From the NCBI RefSeq assembly GCF_009695605.1, contig NZ_VUNQ01000005.1, positions 47,495-111,494 on the forward strand: DNA of 64,000 bases. The letters are read 5' to 3'. A model generated the notes under the pieces. It was not told the DNA's origin. It ran no database searches and saw only the letters and a program-made list of their open reading frames with translations. Below, one piece after another: positions 46,674 to 53,292 of this stretch. Position 1 is the stretch's first letter, and every line of letters begins with the position of its first letter. The translations under genes and the position numbers were made by a program. The DNA is from Tissierella pigra. GTDB lineage: Bacteria; Bacillota; Clostridia; Tissierellales; Tissierellaceae.

Positions 46674-47319
46674 TAAAATTGCGAAACGTTACTCTATAAA
46701 CTTATAGAAATATGAGTGAAAAGGGTGGGAATCATGCCCTGTACCGTAAGGTGTGGGGTATTTTCCTAACTATACAATACCAGTTATTAGGTGAAACTCC
46801 TAATCTATGTAATAGTCTTACAAACATAGTACCTAATCCTCCTGCATATTGCCTAAGGTTACTCCCTTAGCAATATGAAGCCAGGTGAAGTCGTAATAGG
46901 TGAAAGTCCTATGCGGGGCTCCTTAAAAGATAACTATGGTTAAGTTGATGAATCCATGATGATGTGGATTATGTTAGTCTATAATATCAAAATACCTTCA
47001 GCTTATTATAGACCTATATATTTGAAATAATATATTAGAATCAGAAATAATTCAGACTATTAAATCTGATTTTCATAATTGGCTAGTGGAGACCTAAGGT
47101 TATCAAAAATAGGGATGGTATGTATGGAACGTTTGAGGTCCTATATAAGGAGGAGGAGTAACTCCATAGATATATATAGGAAGTCAGCAGGTTCGTAGTA
47201 GTTTAGATCATATGCCGTTTGTATTTATATGGTAACATATGAAGAGGATAAAACATATGGGAGCGAAGGAACCTAGTCGGTAATATATGTGAATAATATT
47301 GAATAAATAGATAAATTTT

Positions 47320-47352
47320 AACCACCATGTCCCCCCAGACATGGTGGTTTTT
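47320..47352 (+). terminator. Rho-independent terminator inside the intron
   Basis: Perfect 12-bp stem AACCACCATGTC (47320-47331) / GACATGGTGGTT (47338-47349) with a C-rich loop and TTTTT at 47348-47352. It lies between domain III-like sequence and domain V, so transcripts stopped here contain exon 1 and the intron 5' part but no domain V, and cannot splice in cis. Confidence 0.8.
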
Positions 47353-47481
47353 GTATTTGAATTTATTATTATAAAATTAATGAATATTAATGTTTTCATG
47401 GATAGATTAATTTAATTTAACAGAAAAGCATAATTATGTTATTGTATATAGGGGCAAGGCTAGTTGTTTGGGGACAACTAA

Positions 47482-47570
47482 ACATATATATTATCGATGG
47501 AACGCCGTATGCAGTGAAAGTTGCACGTACGGTGTAGACCTACTGAAATCCTTTGGGATAGGTAAGGAAT
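47482..47570 (+). ncRNA. Group II intron domains V-VI, copy A, with 3' splice site
   Basis: Preceded by CATATATATTATCGAT, shared with copy B. Domain V is 34 nt (47502-47535). Its lower stem ACGCCGTA pairs with TACGGTGT, including a CGC triad with the G-U wobble. A two-nt CG bulge follows, then the upper stem TGCAGT/GTTGCA closed by a GAAA tetraloop. Domain VI (47536-47570) forms CCTAC...ATCC-TTTG-GGAT...GTA-A-GG, with a bulged A at 47564 or 47565 as branch-point candidate. The intron end AT at 47569-47570 meets the AY rule. Splicing here joins GGTGAAGAAGAT to exon 1. Confidence 0.85.
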
Positions 47571-50500
47571 GGTGAAGAAGATTCTGTATGGGAAATAAAA
47601 GATTTTACCTATTCAGGAACATCCATAACTGGTTTTTCTGAAGTTGGAAAAGAAAAATTTAAAACTAATAAAAATCTAATATTACCTTTGTCAAACGAAT
47701 TAGGAGAAGCAATAACAGAAATTGGAGATGGTGCATTTTCAATAACAGATTATAGCAATAAAGCAAACTCAAAAGTAGGTATAAACTCTGTAAAATTGCC
47801 AGATACTATAAGAATCATAGGAAAAGAAGCATTTCGCTACAATGCTTTAACATCTATAGAGATTCCAGATAGTGTAATTTCCATTAAAATGTCAGCTTTT
47901 AATGGAAATCTACTGCAATCCCTAACTTTACCAGAAAGTGTAACGGAAGTAGAAGGAGGAGCCTTTACTCTTAATGAAATATCGGAGCTAAAGCTTTCTA
48001 GTGGGTTAACAACTATACCTCCAGCTTTTGCTTTTAATAAACTAAAATATATAGAAATTCCAGAGGGAGTAACAAGAATAGATGATAAGGCTTTTAGTGA
48101 TAACGAATTAGTTGAAGTTAAGCTACCTAGTACATTAAAATATTTATCTGGATTTAATAACAATGAGTTTAGAAACATAACGATTCCTGAAAGTGTAGAG
48201 GAATTAGGATCTAATGCCTTTGCTAGTAATAAGTTAAAGTCAGTAACAATACCAGGAAATGTTAAAATTATAGGAAAAAGAGCATTTAATAATACATGGC
48301 ATGATCAATATCTAAATTCAGTAATTATTGAAGAAGGTGTTGAAAAAATTGATGAATATGCCTTTGCAAATAATCAATTAAAAGATGTAGAAATTCCAAG
48401 CAGTCTAAAAGAACTTCATGGTAACGGTTTTTTCAAAAACTTAGGATATGATGGTTCAGTTCACTTATTTACACAAAACTATAAGAATACCAATGAATTA
48501 CAAGAATCTAAACACCATGTAATTAATCCTGCAAAATTGATTATAAAATACGTATTTGATGATAATATTTTGAAAGAGGAATCTACATTTAAGAATCCAT
48601 CAACAGGTGAATATCTACACATAGGAGATAAAAATATAGAAATAATTCCTCAATATAGAGATAATCAATATGAACCAAGTGATACAAATCCAATATTTAT
48701 AGATTTAGATCATAAAGAGAATATATTAACTATTCAATTTAAGATGAAAGATATAGTAGAAGAAGTAACTATCAAATCTATAGGAAAAGTAGGTTCAATT
48801 GCAGTAAATATTGGAACATCAAAAGACTTGGTGATTGATAGACTGGCTAGAAAAACCTTTATAATTGATTCTAATAACAAGGAACATGAAGTAGAATTAA
48901 ACTGGGCACTTGACAATTATAATGGTGAAATATCAGGTAGTTATACAGCAGTAGCTACATTTGAATTACCACAGGGAGTAGTTCAATCAAATCCTGAAAT
49001 AAAGCTTGAAGTCACAACAAACATAATAGTGAAAGAAAAGTCTGAAGATATACAAGATAGTATTTGGGTGGTAGAAGATTTTACTTATGAAGCAACAACT
49101 ATAACGGGATTTTCTGAAAGTGGAATAGAAAAATTAAAAACTAATAAAGATTTAATCTTACCTAAGACAAATCCACAAGGAGAAAATATAACTCATATTG
49201 GAGATGGAGCATTTGCAAATAAGGAATTAACAAGTCTTATAATTCCAGAAGGATTAAATGGTTTAGTAATAGGAGCAAGTGCATTTAAAGAAAATCAATT
49301 AAATAAAGTAATAATTCCTGAAGGTGTAAGAGAAATATTAACTTTTGCATTTTATAAAAACAACTTAAAATATGTGGACTTTCCAGGAACTCTACAAAAA
49401 GTAGGAAACCAAGGGTTTGCTCATAATGAGTTAATATCCCTTACATTTCCAGAAGGCAATGAAAAACTATGTTTAGATAGTCTGTCATTTTATAACAATA
49501 AATTGACATCTATAACTATACTAATGGAAGTAAATAAGATCCACGAGGAGGCTTTCAAATCTAATGAAGGGTATGAAAATGATAATAATAAAGTTCATGT
49601 ATTTTTAGCTAAAGTAGACCCAGAGAATAATGGTCTATTTGAAAACTCAAACTATCATAGAATAATTATGTTATCTGTAGAATCTATAAAAGAAATACAA
49701 GCAATAGAAGTTGATTATGGAACTACAAAAGAAAATATAAAGTTACCAGCAACTATAGAATTAAGACTAAACAATGGAGATATAGAGGAAGTAGATGTAG
49801 AATGGTCAAGTGGTAATTATAATTCAGAAGAATCAGGAGAATATACTTTTACAGGTTCATATGATTTGCCGAAAGGAATAGAAGGAGAAAAACTAGAAGC
49901 TACAGTTAAAGTTATAGTAGGAGAGAAATTAGAGGAAAGATCTGAATTCGAGTTTTCTGATGGTACGATTAATAAATATATGGGAACTGAAACAGATATA
50001 ATAATTCCAGAAACGATTAATGGAGAAAAAGTTGTAGTTATTGGAGATAAGGCATTTAAAGGTAAGGGAATAACGTCTGTACAAATACCTGATACTGTAA
50101 GGACTATAGGGATGGCTGCATTTGCACAAAATGAACTTACAAGTGTAGAACTTCCTAAAGAATTGGCTGAAATGAGAAATATGGCATTCTACCAAAACAA
50201 ATTAACATCTGTAAAGATAAACGATGGTCTGACAGTAATATCTACTGCTTCCTTCAGAGATAACCAATTAACGTCCATAGAAATCCCTGAAAGTGTTACA
50301 AGCATAGCTAAACAAGCTTTTATGGATAATAAACTTGAAACAATTAATATTCCATCTAAAATAAAAGACATAGGTGCAAGTACATTTGAGAATAATAACC
50401 TTAATTTAGTAATTATTCCTGTAGACATTGTAACTATCGGAAATAAAGCTTTCGATGGAAACCTTAATATAAAACTTGAATATTTAATTTTAGTTGAAGC

Positions 50501-50702
50501 TATAGAGGAAGCTGAAAAAATAGATTCAACTGATAAATCAGTGGAACTTGCACAAGCATTAGAAGAAGCTATAGAAGAGGCAAAAGAATTAAATGAAAAA
50601 CCCAATGCTACATTAAAAGAAGTAAAGGAGGCTGTTGAAAATATTAATAGTGCTATAGAAGCATTGAGCTTAGAGAAAATAACCGAAGAAATTGCTGCAT
50701 AG
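47571..50702 (+). CDS. Alternative 3' exon A: BspA-type leucine-rich-repeat surface domain (1043 codons)
   Basis: Open from the predicted splice site GGT GAA GAA to TAG at 50700-50702, without a credible start codon: no ATG, GTG or TTG occurs before a TTG at 47688 that has no ribosome site. The first residues, EDSVWEIKDFTYSGTSITGF, are homologous to an internal repeat of the same exon (DSIWVVEDFTYEATTITGF, near 49054), so the coding frame clearly begins upstream of any start. There are three arrays of LRR_5 (BspA) repeats, such as ITSVQIPDTVRTIGMAAF. Between them lie a MucBP-like segment (about residues 318-392) and Big_4-like Ig domains. The C-terminus is a FIVAR-like helix pair. It has no signal peptide or anchor; spliced to exon 1 it would give 2004 aa, with exon 1 supplying export and SLH anchoring. 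Confidence 0.85.
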   Translation, partial: GEEDSVWEIKDFTYSGTSITGFSEVGKEKFKTNKNLILPLSNELGEAITEIGDGAFSITDYSNKANSKVGINSVKLPDTIRIIGKEAFRYNALTSIEIPDSVISIKMSAFNGNLLQSLTLPESVTEVEGGAFTLNEISELKLSSGLTTIPPAFAFNKLKYIEIPEGVTRIDDKAFSDNELVEVKLPSTLKYLSGFNNNEFRNITIPESVEELGSNAFASNKLKSVTIPGNVKIIGKRAFNNTWHDQYLNSVIIEEGVEKIDEYAFANNQLKDVEIPSSLKELHGNGFFKNLGYDGSVHLFTQNYKNTNELQESKHHVINPAKLIIKYVFDDNILKEESTFKNPSTGEYLHIGDKNIEIIPQYRDNQYEPSDTNPIFIDLDHKENILTIQFKMKDIVEEVTIKSIGKVGSIAVNIGTSKDLVIDRLARKTFIIDSNNKEHEVELNWALDNYNGEISGSYTAVATFELPQGVVQSNPEIKLEVTTNIIVKEKSEDIQDSIWVVEDFTYEATTITGFSESGIEKLKTNKDLILPKTNPQGENITHIGDGAFANKELTSLIIPEGLNGLVIGASAFKENQLNKVIIPEGVREILTFAFYKNNLKYVDFPGTLQKVGNQGFAHNELISLTFPEGNEKLCLDSLSFYNNKLTSITILMEVNKIHEEAFKSNEGYENDNNKVHVFLAKVDPENNGLFENSNYHRIIMLSVESIKEIQAIEVDYGTTKENIKLPATIELRLNNGDIEEVDVEWSSGNYNSEESGEYTFTGSYDLPKGIEGEKLEATVKVIVGEKLEERSEFEFSDGTINKYMGTETDIIIPETINGEKVVVIGDKAFKGKGITSVQIPDTVRTIGMAAFAQNELTSVELPKELAEMRNMAFYQNKLTSVKINDGLTVISTASFRDNQLTSIEIPESVTSIAKQAFMDNKLETINIPSKIKDIGASTFENNNLNLVIIPVDIVTIGNKAFDGNLNIKLEYLILVEAIEEAEKIDSTDKSVELAQALEEAIEEAKELNEKPNATLKEVKEAVENINSAIEALSLEKITEEIAA

Positions 50703-50787
50703 TATAAAACACATAATGTGAAGGGATGCTATTTTCTCCCCTTGCATTATAAATATTAGAAAAGTTCAAAAAGGGTGTAGAATAACT

Positions 50788-50816
50788 TGACTTTGATACC
50801 AAAATTTGCTATGATA
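50788..50816 (+). promoter_or_regulatory. Predicted promoter between exon A and the second domain V
   Basis: TTGACT (50788-50793), 17-nt spacer, TATGAT (50811-50816), close to SigA consensus. Within the 330-bp gap between exon A and exon B it is the only clear signal apart from a weak, mismatched hairpin at 50714-50748 and the domain V-VI copy. RNA from it would begin near 50823 and contain domain V-VI copy B and exon B but no exon 1. Confidence 0.55.
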
Positions 50817-50944
50817 TATAATATAACCTATAAGTGTGATGATCAAATAATGGGTAATGTAGCTAAATTCAGAAAAATAGAATAATAGCACTTATAACCT
50901 TAGTATTGGGGGATATTAAGGAGAAAGGTTATTTGACACACTAG

Positions 50945-51032
50945 CACATATATTATCGATAGCACGCCGTATGCGGTGAAAGTCGCACGTACGGTGTAGA
51001 CCTACACGAAAACCATAAGGTTAGTGAGGGAT
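50945..51032 (+). ncRNA. Group II intron domains V-VI, copy B, with alternative 3' splice site
   Basis: CACATATATTATCGAT (50945-50960) precedes a 34-nt domain V (50964-50997) nearly identical to copy A. The differences at 50975/50984 (G-C) against 47513/47522 (A-T) form a compensatory base pair in the upper stem. Domain VI is 50998-51032, with CAC/GTG and CC/GG helices, a bulged A at 51027 and the end AT at 51031-51032. Its 3' exon starts GGTGAACCA, in frame with exon 1. Using it would remove exon A as part of a 4362-nt intron. Confidence 0.85.
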
Positions 51033-51704
51033 GGTGAACCAGAAGTTGAAGAAGCAACAGTAGGTGGAAACAAAGTAGCTGTGAAAAATAATGCTGTAGA
51101 AATCAAATTCGAAGAAGAAACAGAGTCTATTCCAAAAGTAGTTGTAAACTTTAAAGAAAATGTAAAAGTTACAGTAATTACTGATAAGACTGGTAAAAAA
51201 TATGACAAGCCAGCTCAATTAGAAGAAGCAAAAAACTGGTTAGGATATAAAGGTAACTTAGATGAATTTAAAAAAGTAATTGAAATTGGAACAGATAGAA
51301 CTTTTGCAGAAGTCATAGCTAAACTAGGTGAATCTTTCCAAGTTACAGTAGTAAATGAAGCAGGTAAAGATCTTACATTAACTATCAATCTGAAACTAGA
51401 AGTACCTGCACCAGTACTAGTGAAAGATTTATTATTAGAAGATGAAGCAAAGAATTTTTTTGAACCTATGTCAGGAGTATTTGCGATACAATTATTTAAA
51501 AATGAAGTAAAAGCAAAATTCCCTAAAATAACTGATGCAGATAAACTGGAGTTACAAATAGGTGAGGATTATTTTGAATTAAATCATAAAGTAGATGTTG
51601 ACGAAAATGAATTTTGGAGTTCAGGTAGTTTACAATCGGATTCAGATGATGTAGAAATAACAAAAGATATGATTAAAAATGGTGTAATAAGAATTAAAAA
51701 ATAA
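51033..51704 (+). CDS. Alternative 3' exon B: surface domain (223 codons)
   Basis: Open from GGT GAA CCA GAA (51033) to TAA at 51702-51704. A GTG at 51024 would be inside domain VI and has no ribosome site, so a separate start is unlikely. The sequence opens with EPEVEEATVGGNKVAVKNNA and continues with two beta-rich segments: VNFKENVKVTVITDKTGKKYDKP, and TFAEVIAKLGESFQVTVVNEAG. A second acidic domain follows. It has no signal peptide, SLH or LRR and no family I recognise. Joined to exon 1 it would give an S-layer isoform of 1184 aa. A terminator follows at once, which closes the S-layer locus. Confidence 0.75.
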   Translation, partial: GEPEVEEATVGGNKVAVKNNAVEIKFEEETESIPKVVVNFKENVKVTVITDKTGKKYDKPAQLEEAKNWLGYKGNLDEFKKVIEIGTDRTFAEVIAKLGESFQVTVVNEAGKDLTLTINLKLEVPAPVLVKDLLLEDEAKNFFEPMSGVFAIQLFKNEVKAKFPKITDADKLELQIGEDYFELNHKVDVDENEFWSSGSLQSDSDDVEITKDMIKNGVIRIKK

Positions 51705-51713
51705 TTGTATGAG

Positions 51714-51760
51714 AAATATAGCTTTTTCCTGATGTTTAACATCAAGAAAAAGCTATATTT
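51714..51760 (+). terminator. Terminator after exon B
   Basis: Perfect 15-bp stem AAATATAGCTTTTTC (51714-51728) / GAAAAAGCTATATTT (51746-51760), with an inner TGATG/CATCA helix. It starts 10 nt after the exon B stop codon. Confidence 0.8.
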
Positions 51761-51792
51761 GAATCAAGATAAGTATAAGGAGTGGAATAGAT

Positions 51793-52521
51793 ATGCTAAG
51801 AAAAAACTTGGAGTTAAAACTTATACTGTCAGTAATAATATTATTTTTTATAATAATAGGTCCTAAACCAGTAAATGCTGCTTCAGGAAAAATTGATAAT
51901 GTTATAATAAAGGTTGAAGAATTTTTAGTGGAGATGCCAATTGATACATATATAGATATCTATATGAGAAGAACTGGAAGTATATATGACTTTATAAAAA
52001 GAAAAAATGGTTCAATATATGTTGTTGGATTAAGATCAGGAAATCAATACATCCATTTAAATGAATATATTGATAAATATTTTTATGAAAAAAGTGTACG
52101 TAGGGCACTGGCAAGTTCTGAAACTATGAGTGACCAAATGGTATCAAAAATCAATGATATATCTAAGTATAAAATAGAAATTACGAACGTCAAAGTAGGA
52201 ATAATTGAGGGCATATTAAAAAATGATAAAATTACTGTTATAATACCAAAGGAAATATCTAGTGAGTCAATTGGTTCTATAGAAATGAATTTTTCAAAAA
52301 AAGTAAGAATTATAGAAATTGATGAGGAAGTACCCTGGCTAGACATAATAAATAGATTTAAAGAAAATGGATATTATTTAGATGAATATTATGATAAATA
52401 TAAGGTAAAGTCTAGTTGGTCATATAAAAAACTAGTTAACATAGAACCGAGTACTTCCTATAAAGTTATTACTGAAGATGGATATAGTGAGAAATTTTAC
52501 ATTAACTTAATTATCGAATGA
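51793..52521 (+). CDS. Secreted protein, uncharacterised family (paralogue of the next gene)
   Basis: 242 aa with AAGGAG ribosome site and its own ATG. Signal peptide about 1-30 (PKPVNAAS). Residues 33-105 are homologous to the following gene: EMPIDTYIDIYMRRTGSIYD and YIHLNEYIDKYFYEKSVRRA match VPLDDYIDMYMTRKGALYKS and YINIDEYIDSYMYTKKVKDA. The rest is beta-rich (KIEITNVKVGIIEGILKNDK..., then SSESIGSIEMNFSKKVRIIE). No anchor motif. It lies just after the S-layer exon cassette and may be a small surface-assembly protein; I recognise no named family. Confidence 0.65.
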   Translation: MLRKNLELKLILSVIILFFIIIGPKPVNAASGKIDNVIIKVEEFLVEMPIDTYIDIYMRRTGSIYDFIKRKNGSIYVVGLRSGNQYIHLNEYIDKYFYEKSVRRALASSETMSDQMVSKINDISKYKIEITNVKVGIIEGILKNDKITVIIPKEISSESIGSIEMNFSKKVRIIEIDEEVPWLDIINRFKENGYYLDEYYDKYKVKSSWSYKKLVNIEPSTSYKVITEDGYSEKFYINLIIE

Positions 52522-52587
52522 TGTGTTTAGTATTTATAGGTAAGCATAAATAAATTAGATATATGATGATAAAAAGGAGAGAACAAT

Positions 52588-53052
52588 ATGCTAAAGTTAG
52601 AAAAGATATCAAAAATTTTAATATTATTGGTATTAATTTTTACTATATCAATTCCAGTTGCTTTTGCCAATGAAGGTGTTCCTTCAAACAGAATAAACGA
52701 TGTTGTTATATTAACTAAAGATGGTGATTATGTAAAAGTGCCATTAGATGACTATATTGATATGTATATGACTAGAAAAGGTGCATTATATAAATCTTTG
52801 TCAAGAAAAAGTGGTGCTATGATAACCAAAGTAATTGTAAGTGGACAGAAATATATTAATATTGATGAATATATAGATTCATATATGTATACAAAAAAGG
52901 TGAAAGATGCAATACTACACGCCAAACCAACGTCATCTGAAGATATATCTAAATTTAAGAAAGTTGTAAATGTAGATGAAAAAACGGGAGAAGTTGAGTT
53001 AGCTCCAATAATAGAAGTTATAGAAGAATTTAAAGTAATAAAAATATATTAA
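52588..53052 (+). CDS. Small secreted protein, uncharacterised family (paralogue of the previous gene)
   Basis: 154 aa, GGAGAG ribosome site. Signal peptide about 1-27 (IPVAFANE). Almost the whole mature part is the domain shared with the preceding protein: VPLDDYIDMYMTRKGALYKS, then SGQKYINIDEYIDSYMYTKK. The long C-terminal domain of the neighbour is absent; a 35-residue acidic tail replaces it. The pair is probably a tandem duplication with divergent tails. Function unknown. Confidence 0.65.
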   Translation: MLKLEKISKILILLVLIFTISIPVAFANEGVPSNRINDVVILTKDGDYVKVPLDDYIDMYMTRKGALYKSLSRKSGAMITKVIVSGQKYINIDEYIDSYMYTKKVKDAILHAKPTSSEDISKFKKVVNVDEKTGEVELAPIIEVIEEFKVIKIY

Positions 53053-53070
53053 ATAAGATAAAATATATAT

Positions 53071-53106
53071 GAAGCTTAGGGTTTAGATATACAAACTCTA
53101 AGCTTT
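53071..53106 (+). terminator. Terminator after the small secreted protein gene
   Basis: Stem GAAGCTTAGGGTTT (53071-53084) / AAACTCTAAGCTTT (53093-53106), with one G-T pair in the core, then TC. Confidence 0.6.
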
Positions 53107-53226
53107 TCATATTGTAAAATTTATGCAATTTTTATGACTACATATATTTCTATAAATGACTTTGCGGAGTTGTAGATAAAAAATTATCCGACAATTTAAA
53201 ATAATAACTAAAATCGCAATATTCTC

Positions 53227-53255
53227 TTGAATACTTATCCATATTATGGTAAAAT
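53227..53255 (+). promoter_or_regulatory. Predicted SigA promoter of the second SLH gene
   Basis: TTGAAT (53227-53232), 17-nt spacer, TAAAAT (53250-53255), 38 nt upstream of the ATG at 53293. Confidence 0.5.
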
Positions 53256-53292
53256 CAATTTTAAATAATTATATAAAGAGGGAGGGTATTTA

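Larger units (their letters stand above)
46671..47570 (+). ncRNA. ORF-less group II intron in the S-layer gene (900 nt, predicted)
   Basis: No protein is encoded, yet the region has the features of a group II ribozyme. TTGCGA at 46679-46684 resembles the GUGYG 5' motif. Domain I-type segments such as AGGTGAAACTCCT and AGGTGAAAGTCCTATGCGG follow. Candidate EBS1 TTCAGCT (46997-47003) exactly complements AGCTGAA (46664-46670), the last 7 nt before the S-layer stop. GAGCGAAGGAACCTAGTC near 47259 may be in domain III. A 34-nt domain V occurs at 47502-47535 and domain VI at 47536-47570, ending AU. There is no reverse transcriptase, so maturation or mobility must rely on another locus. Boundaries are predicted: the exon 1 end is placed 8 nt upstream of the 5' motif, as reported for the Clostridium tetani S-layer intron. 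The internal terminator at 47320 lies in the presumed domain IV. Confidence 0.85.

Noticed and set aside
46674..47570. The region after the S-layer gene as plain intergenic sequence or a decayed intron
   Set aside because: A 34-nt domain V with correct triad, bulge and GAAA loop, an exact EBS1-IBS1 match and preserved reading frames argue for a functional ribozyme.
47688..50702. TTG at 47688 as the start of an independent leucine-rich-repeat gene
   Set aside because: There is no ribosome site, no signal peptide, and about 39 codons upstream (from 47571) are clearly homologous coding sequence, so the start cuts into a domain.
51024..51704. GTG at 51024 as an independent start for the exon B frame
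   Set aside because: It lies inside domain VI, has no ribosome site at usable distance, and the product would lack any export signal; the frame continues in frame from exon 1 if the intron is removed.
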